Source: JAVJSF01 sp040219555 (GTDB taxonomy: Bacteria; Actinomycetota; Thermoleophilia; Miltoncostaeales; Miltoncostaeaceae). Taken from it: DNA of 64,000 nucleotides. How positions within the stretch are numbered: the first letter of the stretch is position 1; the number at the start of each line of letters is the position of its first letter. The notes below the pieces were generated by a model. That model searched no databases and was not told the origin of the DNA. It saw only the letters and a program-made list of their open reading frames with translations. The stretch covers positions 186,001 through 250,000 of the forward strand of contig JAVJSF010000009.1 of NCBI GenBank assembly GCA_040219555.1. Direction: 5' to 3'. Of the stretch, positions 27,953 to 36,166 are shown piece by piece. Both the position numbers and the translations under genes were made by a program.

Positions 27953-30702
27953 GGCCGCTGCAGCTCGATCTGGTCGCCTTCCGCTCGTACGAGGCAGAAA
28001 CCGTGGACTGGCGCCCGCACGATCTGGTGGTCATCGCCGGCGACACCGGCGCCGGGAAGAGCAGCCTGCTGGACGGCATCTGCTTCGCCCTCTATGGCCG
28101 CACCCCCGAGACCACCCGCAGCGGCGAGTTGCTGACCCTCGGGCGCGAGCACGGCGAGGTGCGCCTCACCTTCGCCCGCGACGACCAGGTGTGGCGGGTG
28201 ACGCGGCGGTTCGGCCCGCGCGCGCCCGAGCCCGCGCACATCCTGGAGCACCTGGACGGGGACGGGGGACCGCCGATCGAGAGCGTCGCGGGCGAGGTGG
28301 TGAACGAGCGCGTCCAGGCCCTGGTGGGCCTGGGCTTCGGCGCCTTCACCAGCGCGGTGGTCCTGGCCCAGGGGCGCTTCGCCCAGTTCCTGCAGGCGAA
28401 GGCGGCCGACCGCGACGCCATCCTGCGCGAGCTGTTCGGCATCGCGTCGCTGGAGGGAGCCCGCCAGGCGGCCGTCGCGGCCCAGGGCGCCCAGGAGGCC
28501 CGGGCGGAGGTGCTGGAGGACGAGCGGCGCCGCCTGCCCGAGCACGGGCCCACGGACCTGGTGGCCGCCGCCCGGCGCGCGCGCTCGGCCGCCCACCGGC
28601 GTTCCGCACTGGGCCTGCTGGCGCCGCTGGCCGCCGCGGTGCGCACCGCCCATGCCCAGGCCGAGCGCGCACAGGAGCGGGTGGGCGAGCTGAGCGCGGC
28701 GGCGGCCAGGCTCCCCGGAGCGGCGGCGCTCGACGACCTCGGGGGCCGCCTGCGGTCCGCGGTGACCGCCCTTGCTGCCGCCGAGGACCAACGGCGCGCG
28801 GCCGAGGCGGTGGCCGGGCGTGCTGCGGCGGATCTGGACCTCGCCCGCGAGCGCGCCGGGGGCGGGGCGGCCGAGCTGGCGGCGCTGGTCGCCGCGGCCG
28901 AGCGCGACGAGGAGGCCGCGGCCCGGGTGCCGGCGGTCCGGGCAGAGATCGCCACCGCCCGGGGTGAGCTGGAGCGCGCCGACGCGGCCCTGACCGGTCG
29001 CCCGGCGCTGCAGCGCCGGGCGCGCGCACACGCCGAGTGCGACAGGGCGCGGGGGGCGCTCCGCGCGGCCGAGGCGAGGGCGTCCGCGGCGGCAGCAGAG
29101 GAGGAGCGCTCGGCCGCGGGCGCTGCGGCTGCGCGCGCCGGCCTCGATCGGGCACGGGCACTGCTCGAGGATGCCCGGCTGGCCGACCGAGCCGCCGCGG
29201 TCCGGGTCGGCCTGGCCGAGGGGGACCCCTGCCCGGTGTGCGGCTCCACGGTTGGGCATCTCGAACCCGGTGAGCCGCATCTGGCCGAGGCCGAAGAGGC
29301 CCACCGCCGCGCCGCGAGCGCCGCCGACGAGGCCGAGGGCGTGCGCTCGCGGGCCGCTGGGGCGGCCGCCGCCGCGCGGGCCGCCCGCGACGAGGCCGCT
29401 GCCGCGCTCGCGGTCGCGGACGCCGAACTGGCCGGCGGCGGCGGGGATCCGGACGATGACCTCGCCGCGCTGGCCGCCGAGGTGGAGCGGCTGGAGGGCC
29501 TGGCCGCGGCGCGGGAACGGCTCGCCGAGCGCGTGGACGGCCTGGAGCGTGAACTCGCGCGCATCGAGCGCGAGCGGACGACGCTGGCCGAGCGCCTCGG
29601 CCGCTGGGCGGGGCAGCCCTCGGCGGCGGTGGCCCTGCGCGCGGCGCTGGCCGAGGTGACCGCGCGGGAGGAGGAACTGGCCCGGGCGACCGGTGGCGTG
29701 AAGGCGGCGGGCGCGGGTGCCGAGCGGGCCCGCGAGGCGCTCGCCACCCTGGAGCGGGGAGAGCTCGCCGTGCTCCGCCAGGCGGCGGGCCTGGTGGCGC
29801 ACCTCGTGGGGGCGCCGGCGCCCGATCCCGCCGCCGGCCCCGAGGAGGTCATGGATGCGGCGGGCGCCCTCGCGGGACGGGCCGCCCGCGCGGTGGCCGA
29901 GGCCGAGGCCGCGGCGGCCGATGCGCGCGAGCACGCCGACCGGTGCCGCGCCGACCTCGCCGAGCGCGCTCGGCCGCTGGGGATCGAGAGCCTGAACGCG
30001 CTCGACCCGGCGCGCAGCGCTGCCGCAACGGAGGTGGCCGAGGCGCGCTCCCGCCTGGGCGCCCTCACCGCGGCGGCCGCGCGCGACCGGGCACTCGCGG
30101 ACCTGGCCGAGGCCGCCCGCCGCGCCGCGGGCCATCACCGCCAGGTGGCGGCCGACCTGCGCGTGGACCGCTTCCCACGCCACCTGCTGCAGCGCTACCT
30201 CACCCGCCTCGCCACCGGCGCATCGGCCCGTCTGGAGACGCTCTCGGGCGGCGCGTTCCGCTTCGCCCACGGCCAGCGCGACCCGCTGGCCATCGTCGAC
30301 ATCCGTCGGGGCGAGCGGCAGCGACCCACGGCCACGCTGTCGGGGGGCGAGCGCTTCCTGGCCAGCCTGGCCCTGGCCCTGGGCCTGGCCGACATCGCCG
30401 CCGAGTCGGGCGGGCGGCTGGAGTGCCTGTTCCTGGACGAGGGCTTCTCCGCGCTCGACGCCGAGTCGCTGGAGCAGGCGATGGAGGGGGTGGAGCGCCT
30501 GGCCGGCGACGGCCGCCTGGTGGGCGTCATCACCCACCTCCCCGGCGTGGTGGAGCGCCTCGGCGCCGCCATCCACATCCGGAAGGGTCCCGACGGCGTC
30601 AGCCGTGTCGCCCCGGCGGCGGGCATCGCCGCCGCCCGACCGGCGCGCGGGAATCCCCACCGGAGCGCGACGAGAGCCGCCGCGGACATTAGGCTCCGAT
30701 GA
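27949..30702 (+). CDS. sbcC: SbcC/Rad50-family SMC ATPase
   Basis: A 917-residue SMC-like protein. Walker A is GDTGAGKSS at residues 31-39. A long Ala/Glu/Arg coiled coil spans about 180-770, interrupted by the zinc hook C428-P-V-C431. The C-terminal lobe has the signature TLSGGERFLASLALALG and Walker B ECLFLDEGFSALD. It is the ATP-driven clamp that controls SbcD. The very G+C-rich coiled coil has a near-repetitive Ala/Glu composition. Confidence 0.95.
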   Translation: MRPLQLDLVAFRSYEAETVDWRPHDLVVIAGDTGAGKSSLLDGICFALYGRTPETTRSGELLTLGREHGEVRLTFARDDQVWRVTRRFGPRAPEPAHILEHLDGDGGPPIESVAGEVVNERVQALVGLGFGAFTSAVVLAQGRFAQFLQAKAADRDAILRELFGIASLEGARQAAVAAQGAQEARAEVLEDERRRLPEHGPTDLVAAARRARSAAHRRSALGLLAPLAAAVRTAHAQAERAQERVGELSAAAARLPGAAALDDLGGRLRSAVTALAAAEDQRRAAEAVAGRAAADLDLARERAGGGAAELAALVAAAERDEEAAARVPAVRAEIATARGELERADAALTGRPALQRRARAHAECDRARGALRAAEARASAAAAEEERSAAGAAAARAGLDRARALLEDARLADRAAAVRVGLAEGDPCPVCGSTVGHLEPGEPHLAEAEEAHRRAASAADEAEGVRSRAAGAAAAARAARDEAAAALAVADAELAGGGGDPDDDLAALAAEVERLEGLAAARERLAERVDGLERELARIERERTTLAERLGRWAGQPSAAVALRAALAEVTAREEELARATGGVKAAGAGAERAREALATLERGELAVLRQAAGLVAHLVGAPAPDPAAGPEEVMDAAGALAGRAARAVAEAEAAAADAREHADRCRADLAERARPLGIESLNALDPARSAAATEVAEARSRLGALTAAAARDRALADLAEAARRAAGHHRQVAADLRVDRFPRHLLQRYLTRLATGASARLETLSGGAFRFAHGQRDPLAIVDIRRGERQRPTATLSGGERFLASLALALGLADIAAESGGRLECLFLDEGFSALDAESLEQAMEGVERLAGDGRLVGVITHLPGVVERLGAAIHIRKGPDGVSRVAPAAGIAAARPARGNPHRSATRAAADIRLR
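30690..30695 (+). promoter_or_regulatory. -10 element for the lipoprotein gene
   Basis: TAGGCT lies inside the last codons of sbcC, about 30 bases before the ATG at 30725. A GAGGAGGG ribosome site sits between them. Confidence 0.45.
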
Positions 30703-30724
30703 TCTGACCCCCGAGGAGGGCGCG

Positions 30725-31702
30725 ATGCGGGTGCAGCTTGGGACCGGCGGGCGGCGGCGCGGCCTGGTGGCCGGCGTGGCGATCGCCCTGGTGGCGCTCG
30801 CGGGCGCGTGCGGAGGCGGGGGCGAGAGCGAGGACGCGGAGCCCGCCACACGGCAGGACCCCGCGACGACGGTCGCCCAGGCGCCGCCGCAGACCGACCG
30901 CCTGGAGCCGCTGCCCACCCCCGACGACTACGCCGCCTCGATCGCGGTGCCGATGGATGGTCTGGCCGCCTCGGCCGCCACCGTCGCGACGACCCTTGCG
31001 GGCGCGGGCAGCGCGGGCGACACCGGGTCGCTGAACACCGTCTTCACGCGCGAGGGCGCCACGGTGCAGGCACTGCGGGCCGACCTCGCCGCGGTACGCC
31101 CCGGCACGGTCGCCGCCGCCGGCGCGCACGACCGGTTGCTCACCGCCGCCGGCCTCCACCGCCGCTACCTCACCCTGCTGGCGCGCGCGACGGGCGGGAC
31201 GCCCACCCGGGCGCGCCTGGCGGTGCTCGCCCGCGCGCGGGGGGAGGCCGCCGCCGCGCTCGCCGCCTACCGGCGCTTCTTCGCCGCAGTGCCGATCCCC
31301 GACCGCATCACGACCGTTGGCCTGGGGAACACAGCGCCCCTGAACGCTGCCCTGACGGCCGCGGTGGAGGCCGCCGAGGCGCCGCCGCCCGACGAGGGCC
31401 GCGGGGACATCATCCCCGACGACCTCGACGGCTTCAGCAGCCCCACGGGCAATCTGCGGTGCGAGTACCGCGGCACCGAGCTGCTGTGCTCGTCGGCCAA
31501 CGACAACTTCGCCGTGGTGCTGGGAGAGACCGGCGGGCCCGTGAACGCGAGCGGGACCGTCGAGGGCGGGCCCGTCCTGCCCTACGGAGCCGTCTGGACG
31601 CGTGGGGCCTTCTCCTGCCAGTCGCAGACCAACGGGATCACCTGCGAGAACTCCACCGGAAACGGCTTCTTCCTCAGCCGCGAGTCGTACTTCGCGTTCT
31701 GA
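30725..31702 (+). CDS. Secreted lipoprotein with C-terminal Cys-rich domain
   Basis: A 325-residue protein with a lipobox LAGAC (lipidated Cys29), then a Glu/Asp/Pro-rich spacer. A helical middle of about 150 residues (residues 75-220) follows. The ~75-residue C-terminal domain has four Cys and the pattern SPTGNLRCEY, GAFSCQSQTNGITCEN, GFFLSRESY. That C-terminal pattern recurs in actinobacterial secreted proteins of unknown role. A strong GAGGAGGG precedes ATG at 30725. It probably has its own promoter within the sbcC 3' end. Confidence 0.8.
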   Translation: MRVQLGTGGRRRGLVAGVAIALVALAGACGGGGESEDAEPATRQDPATTVAQAPPQTDRLEPLPTPDDYAASIAVPMDGLAASAATVATTLAGAGSAGDTGSLNTVFTREGATVQALRADLAAVRPGTVAAAGAHDRLLTAAGLHRRYLTLLARATGGTPTRARLAVLARARGEAAAALAAYRRFFAAVPIPDRITTVGLGNTAPLNAALTAAVEAAEAPPPDEGRGDIIPDDLDGFSSPTGNLRCEYRGTELLCSSANDNFAVVLGETGGPVNASGTVEGGPVLPYGAVWTRGAFSCQSQTNGITCENSTGNGFFLSRESYFAF

Positions 31703-31824
31703 TCCGGCGGGCGGGCCGGGGCGGATGACCCGCCCGCCGCGGACGTTCCTCCGGCCCGGTCGCGCAGAAATTCACACGAGACAGACCTCCAGCGTCCATA
31801 ATCAGACCTGCGCCATGGTATCTG

Positions 31825-31841
31825 TTCTCACCATGTGAGAA
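31825..31841. promoter_or_regulatory. Inverted repeat TTCTCAC-CAT-GTGAGAA upstream of pnt
   Basis: Two perfect 7-base arms around a 3-base centre stand in an A+T-enriched part of the 320-bp gap before pntAA. It has operator geometry, but its distance from the promoter below (about 80 bp) makes the role uncertain. Confidence 0.4.
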
Positions 31842-31911
31842 TCGTGGTGCAGAGTAAGACGAATACTCCCCGGCGGCGCGCGAATGTGGCCCCGTCGAGG
31901 GCGCTGCGGCG

Positions 31912-31948
31912 TGCAAGCGTTGCAACACTCGCCGGGGTCAGATAGACA
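31912..31948 (+). promoter_or_regulatory. Candidate pnt promoter with overlapping inverted repeat
   Basis: TTGCAA (31920-31925) and TAGACA (31943-31948) are separated by exactly 17 bp and resemble a vegetative promoter. A 13-base inverted repeat TGCAA-GCG-TTGCA (31912-31924) overlaps the -35, as a repressor or activator site would. The rest of the 31703-32022 gap shows no gene. Confidence 0.5.
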
Positions 31949-32022
31949 ACCTCGCCCCCGTCAGACGACTCCGGGAACGTCGATTGCCTAACTCCGCCTC
32001 TCCCCCTTCCGGCGACGGGTCG

Positions 32023-33234
32023 ATGCCCAGCATCGGCGTCGTTCGCGAAACGCGCGCGCACGAGAAGCGCGTCGCCATCACCCCGGCCGTGGTGACCCAG
32101 TACACCAAGATGGGCCTGCGGGTGGTCGTCGAATCCGGCGCGGGCATCGCGGCCGGCTTTCCCGACTCGGACTACGAGTCGAAGGGCGCCACGCTCGGCA
32201 GCCGCGCCGACGCCCTGGGCGCCGACATCCTGGCCGCCGTCCAGGTGGCCGACGGCGATCCGTCGCACGCCGACCTGCAGGCCTTCCGGCCCGGCCAGGT
32301 CGTGGTGGGCACGGCACAGCCGTTCGCCAACCTCGAACTGACCACGGCCGTTAACGGCCGCGGGGCGACGCTGTTCGCGCTCGAGCTGCTTCCGCGCACC
32401 ACGCGCGCCCAGGCGATGGACATCCTCAGTTCCCAGGCGAACATCAGCGGCTACAAGGCCGTCCTGATGGCCGCCGGAGCCCTGCAGAAGGTGTTCCCGC
32501 TGCTCACGACCGCGGCCGGCACGCTGGCGCCTGCCCGCGTCTTCGTCATCGGCGTCGGCGTGGCGGGCCTCTCGGCCATCGCCACCGCGCGCCGGCTGGG
32601 CGCCGTGGTGGAAGCGTACGACGTGCGCACCGCGGTGAAGGAGGAGGTGCTCAGCCTGGGCGCCCGCTTCGTCGAGCTCGACCTCGAGACCGGCCAGGAG
32701 GGCGAGGGCTCCGGTGCCTACGCCAAGGAGATGGACGCGGACACCATCAAGCGCCAGCAGGAGCTGATGGCCAAGGTCATCGCCGGCGCCGACGTGGTCA
32801 TCACCACGGCCCAGGTGCAGGGGGCCAAGGCTCCCACGCTGGTGACCCAGGCGATGGTCGAGGGCATGCGCCCCGGCTCGGTCATCGTCGACCTCGCCGC
32901 CGAGCAGGGCGGCAACGTGGAGCCCAGCCAGTCCGGTGAGACCGTTGACGTCAACGGCGTCCAGGTGATCGGCCCGGTCAACGTGCCGTCCACCGTCGCG
33001 CAGCACGCCAGCCTGGTGTACGCGAAGAACCTGGCCAACTTCGTGGCCCTGATGGTCAAGGACGGCGCGCTGGTCCCGACCGTCGACGACGACCTGGTCA
33101 AGGAGAGCACGGTCTGCGCCGGCGGCGAGTTGCGCCACGGCCGCGTGCGCGAGATGCACGGGCTGCAGCCGCTCCCATCCGCCCAATCCGAGCCCGCCGA
33201 GGCTCCCGAGTCCACCGAGGGGGTGAGCGCGTGA
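32023..33234 (+). CDS. pntAA: NAD(P) transhydrogenase alpha-1 subunit
   Basis: A 403-residue NAD(H)-binding subunit of the proton-translocating transhydrogenase, of the split alpha type. SIGVVRETRAHEKRVAITP opens the domain, RTTRAQAMDILSSQANISGY is the mobile-loop region, and VFVIGVGVAGLSAIATARRLGA is the Rossmann loop. The C-terminal ~25 residues are a Ser/Glu/Pro tail. ATG at 32023 gives the family N-terminus; a TTG 13 codons upstream is less likely. It overlaps the next gene by four bases. Confidence 0.94.
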   Translation: MPSIGVVRETRAHEKRVAITPAVVTQYTKMGLRVVVESGAGIAAGFPDSDYESKGATLGSRADALGADILAAVQVADGDPSHADLQAFRPGQVVVGTAQPFANLELTTAVNGRGATLFALELLPRTTRAQAMDILSSQANISGYKAVLMAAGALQKVFPLLTTAAGTLAPARVFVIGVGVAGLSAIATARRLGAVVEAYDVRTAVKEEVLSLGARFVELDLETGQEGEGSGAYAKEMDADTIKRQQELMAKVIAGADVVITTAQVQGAKAPTLVTQAMVEGMRPGSVIVDLAAEQGGNVEPSQSGETVDVNGVQVIGPVNVPSTVAQHASLVYAKNLANFVALMVKDGALVPTVDDDLVKESTVCAGGELRHGRVREMHGLQPLPSAQSEPAEAPESTEGVSA

Positions 33235-33566
33235 AAACAACCCTGGAGGCTCTGTTCCCCTCGGTGACCGCCGCGCAGACGATCACCAGCCTGTTCATCC
33301 TGTCGCTCGCGGGTTTCGTGGGCTTCGAGGTGATCCGGCGCATCCCGAAGCTGCTCCACACGCCGCTGATGGCGCTCACCAACGCGATCGCCGCGATCGT
33401 GCTGGTGGCGTCGATGCTGGTGCTGGGACGCGCGGATGAGCTGTACCTGCAGGTGATGGGATTCATCGCGGTCGTCGCGTCGACCCTCAACGCCGTCGGT
33501 GGGTTCATCATCACCGACCGCATGCTGCGCATGTTCAAGAGCCGTGAGAGGGGTGCCAGCCGATGA
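33231..33566 (+). CDS. pntAB: NAD(P) transhydrogenase alpha-2 membrane subunit
   Basis: A 111-residue protein with three to four membrane helices (TITSLFILSLAGFVGF, LMALTNAIAAIVLVASMLVLG, VMGFIAVVASTLNAVGGFIITDRM). The TPLMSLTNAIS-like segment (TPLMALTNAIAAI) is the family hallmark. It forms part of the proton channel with PntB. It is a separate gene, as in Rhodospirillum-type transhydrogenases, with four-base overlaps on both sides. Confidence 0.95.
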   Translation: MKTTLEALFPSVTAAQTITSLFILSLAGFVGFEVIRRIPKLLHTPLMALTNAIAAIVLVASMLVLGRADELYLQVMGFIAVVASTLNAVGGFIITDRMLRMFKSRERGASR

Positions 33567-34966
33567 ACCGCGTCGACTACATCAACATCGCGTACCTCGT
33601 CGCGGCCCTCGGGTTCGCGATGTCCCTGAAGTGGATGTCCCAGGCACCGACCGCCCGTCGCGGGGTCTTCGCCGGCGAGATCGGCTTCGTCATCGCCGTG
33701 GTCGCCACCCTCTTCCAGCCCGGCATGACCGACGAGGGCTACATCCTCATCGGCGTCGCCGTGGTCGTGGGGTCGATCATCGGCGTGCCTCTCGGTCTGC
33801 TGGTCCCCATGACCTCTATGCCCGAGCGGATCGCGCTCTCGCACGCCTTCGGTGGCCTGGCCGCCGGTCTGGTCGGCGTCTCGTTCTTCTTCATCAAGCA
33901 GGACTTCGTCAGCGAGTTCAACATGGCCGTGATCGGCGGCGAGGTGATCCTCGGGTTCCTCGTCTTCACGGGCTCCCTGATGGCCGCCGGCAAGCTGATC
34001 GGCTGGCTCCCACAGCGGCCCATCGTCTACCCGGGTCAGAACATCGCGAACTTCCTGGTGCTCGGCGCCGCGGTGGCCGCGGTGATCTGGCTGATCGTCG
34101 ACCCGTCGAACTCGTACCTCATCCCGGTCGTCGCCGGCCTCGGTGCCGTGTTCGGCATCCTGCTGATCGTCCCGATCGGCGGCGCCGACATGCCCACGGT
34201 CATCGCCCTCCTGAACTCCTACGGCGGCCTGTCCGCGGCCATGCTCGGCGTGGTCCTCGACAACAAGCTGCTGATCGTGGCCGGCGCCCTCGACGGTGCC
34301 TCCGGCCTGATCCTCTCGATCATCATGTGCCGCGCCATGAACCGCTCGTTCACCAACGTGCTCTTCGGTGCATTCGGTGCGGTCGACGAGGTGGCCGCCG
34401 CCGACGGCCCGCAGGGCGCGGTGCGCTCGGCATCCACCGACGAGGCGGCAGACCTGCTGAAGACCGCCCGCTCGGTCGTGGTGGTCCCCGGCTACGGCAT
34501 GGCCGTCGCCCAGGCCCAGCACAAGGTGCGTGAGCTCTCGGATGCCCTCGACAAGGAGGGGGTGGACGTCCGGTTCGCCATCCATCCGGTGGCCGGCCGC
34601 ATGCCGGGGCACATGAACGTGCTCCTGGCCGAGGCGAACGTCCCGTACGAGCAGCTCATCGACATGGACGACATCAACGACGATTTCGGCCAGGTGGATG
34701 TGGTGCTGGTGCTCGGCGCCAACGACGTGGTGAACCCCGCCGCGCGCCACAACGAGAGCAGCCCGATCTACGGCATGCCGATCCTGAACGTCGATCAGGC
34801 CGGTTGCATCATGGTCGTCAAGCGCGGGATGAGCGCCGGCTTCGCCGGCATCGAGAACGAGCTCTTCTTCAACGAGAAGACCCTCATGGTCTTCGGCGAC
34901 GCCAAGGGCGTCGTCGGCGAGCTCGTCTCGGAGGTCTCCGGCAACCGCGACGCGATCTCCATCTAG
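33563..34966 (+). CDS. pntB: NAD(P) transhydrogenase beta subunit
   Basis: A 467-residue subunit. About nine membrane helices (residues 1-265) are followed by the NADP(H)-binding domain III (VVVVPGYGMAVAQAQ, HPVAGRMPGHMNVLLAEA, LVLGANDVVNPAAR, VVKRGMSAGFAGIENELFF). The complex uses the proton gradient to reduce NADP+ with NADH, or the reverse. It ends in NRDAISI. The stop is followed by a cluster of hairpins. Confidence 0.97.
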   Translation: MNRVDYINIAYLVAALGFAMSLKWMSQAPTARRGVFAGEIGFVIAVVATLFQPGMTDEGYILIGVAVVVGSIIGVPLGLLVPMTSMPERIALSHAFGGLAAGLVGVSFFFIKQDFVSEFNMAVIGGEVILGFLVFTGSLMAAGKLIGWLPQRPIVYPGQNIANFLVLGAAVAAVIWLIVDPSNSYLIPVVAGLGAVFGILLIVPIGGADMPTVIALLNSYGGLSAAMLGVVLDNKLLIVAGALDGASGLILSIIMCRAMNRSFTNVLFGAFGAVDEVAAADGPQGAVRSASTDEAADLLKTARSVVVVPGYGMAVAQAQHKVRELSDALDKEGVDVRFAIHPVAGRMPGHMNVLLAEANVPYEQLIDMDDINDDFGQVDVVLVLGANDVVNPAARHNESSPIYGMPILNVDQAGCIMVVKRGMSAGFAGIENELFFNEKTLMVFGDAKGVVGELVSEVSGNRDAISI

Positions 34967-34993
34967 CCGGGCGCGGGCAGGCTGCAAACCTTC

Positions 34994-35067
34994 GCAGGGC
35001 GGAGTCCTCGGGGAGGGCCGTGCTACTCGCACTGTCCCTCCCCTGCGTCCGCCGCCCTGCTCGGTTT
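34994..35067 (+). terminator. Nested hairpin after pntB
   Basis: Outer arms GCAGGGCGGA (34994-35003) and TCCGCC..CCTGC (35048-35060) enclose a second stem GGGGAGGG/CCCTCCCC (35010-35017, 35036-35043). That in turn holds GTGC/GCAC. A TTTT run follows at once (35064-35067). It looks like a large intrinsic terminator or structured 3' RNA. Confidence 0.55.
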
Positions 35068-35129
35068 TCGCGGCCCGCCCCCGTACGGCTCGTCTCGGTG
35101 GGACCTGCGTGAGCAGATAGGCACGCTTC

Positions 35130-35156
35130 GGGGGCGCTGATCGCGCCCCCTTCGCT
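35130..35156 (+). terminator. Hairpin GGGGGCGC/GCGCCCCC plus T-rich tail
   Basis: Perfect 8-base arms (35130-35137 and 35143-35150) around TGATC are followed by TTCGCTTT. This is a second terminator-like structure in the gap between pntB and the convergent YwaF-type gene. Confidence 0.6.
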
Positions 35157-35192
35157 TTGGTGGGACGGGTGGCCGTGGGGGACGTCTCGATC

Positions 35193-35310
35193 GCTCGGGC
35201 ACCTTCGGTGCCCCGTCGCTTCTTGTGGACGCCATGTCCGCTCGGGCACCTTCGGTGCCCCGTCGCTTCCTCGGGACGCCGCTCGGGCGCCTTCGGCGCC
35301 CTGTCGCTTT
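35193..35310. repeat. Three tandem 30-base hairpin repeats
   Basis: Three copies of GCTCGGGC(A/G)CCTTCGG(T/C)GCCC... start at 35193, 35240 and 35281. Each holds a 7-base stem closed by TTC and ends in GTCGCTT. In copy 3 both arms have changed in a compensating way (A-T to G-C), which argues that the RNA or cruciform structure is selected. No gene is seen in 34967-35376. Confidence 0.7.
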
Positions 35311-35376
35311 CGTCGTCGTGGACGGATAGGCGGTCGAACGGTTGGACGCTTGGACGTCGATCCGGACCGGACGCGG

Positions 35377-36084
35377 TCACCGCGGCGTGAGCGCCGGCCG
35401 CTCCACCGCGCGGTTCCGCCGGCCGCGGAACGGCAGGTCCAGCAGCCAGAAGAGGGCCGGCGCCACGAGCGCCGCGGCGCCCAGGTACCACGGCCAGGGA
35501 CCCATGAGGTCGAGCAGGCTCCCCTCGAACGGGGGCTCGCGCGCGAACATGTAGTTGCCGCCGGTCACGAGCGACGCCGTCGCGGCCACGGCGAAGACGC
35601 CCCAGCCGGCGAACCAGGCGCGCCACACCGCGCCCGCGCGCGGGGTGAGCCCGCAGCCGAAGGCGAGGAACACCACCCCGGCCAGCACCGGGGCGTGGAC
35701 GGCCATGAACTGCCAGTAGCGCACGTCGGGGAAGTCGTGGCTCAGCGAGGGGGTCACCATCGCCTGGGTCACAGCCGCGCCGGCCCAGAACCAGGCCAGC
35801 TCGAAGGCCCAGGTACGGGCACTCCAGAGCGCGATGACGCACATCAGCCAGGCCCAGTGGGTGAGGTGCAGGGGCAGGTTGAAGGCCGGGCGCACCCCGT
35901 CGAGGGCGTATACCGCGGCGAGCAGGCCGACCTCGCTCACCAGCATCGCCAGCGCCAGGCCACGTCGCGCCCGGCGCAGGCCGGGGTCCCCCGCGGAGCG
36001 ACCGCGCACGAGTGCGACCAAGAGGGCCGCCGCGCCCGCCGTGACCGCCAGGGCCGCCAGATGCGACGGGCCGAACCGTTCCAC
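35377..36084 (-). CDS. YwaF-type (TIGR02206-like) membrane protein
   Basis: A 235-residue protein with about seven membrane helices. It carries the pattern of this family: LPLHLTHWAWLMC in an early helix, VTPSLSHDFPDVRYWQFMAVHAPVL in the middle, GGNYMFAREPP, then SLLDLMGPWPWYLG. The function is unknown, though the human relative TMEM164 is an acyltransferase-like protein. It converges on pntB across the hairpin cluster and is divergent from the metallopeptidase gene. Confidence 0.85.
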   Translation of the reverse strand: MERFGPSHLAALAVTAGAAALLVALVRGRSAGDPGLRRARRGLALAMLVSEVGLLAAVYALDGVRPAFNLPLHLTHWAWLMCVIALWSARTWAFELAWFWAGAAVTQAMVTPSLSHDFPDVRYWQFMAVHAPVLAGVVFLAFGCGLTPRAGAVWRAWFAGWGVFAVAATASLVTGGNYMFAREPPFEGSLLDLMGPWPWYLGAAALVAPALFWLLDLPFRGRRNRAVERPALTPR

Positions 36085-36166
36085 GGCTCAGGGGCCCGTC
36101 ATTGACAGCTCCGCCGCTCCCGCCATATGAAACGGGGGACAGGTCCGTGCCACCCGGGAGCGACAG

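Noticed and set aside
31984..32022. Upstream TTG start for pntAA adding 13 residues
   Set aside because: The family N-terminus begins at the ATG at 32023, and the added residues (PNSASPPSGDG) are unrelated to it.
35157..35390. A 77-codon frame through the tandem hairpin repeats
   Set aside because: Its sequence is just the translated repeats (APSVPRRF, CPLGHLRCP) with no ribosome site.
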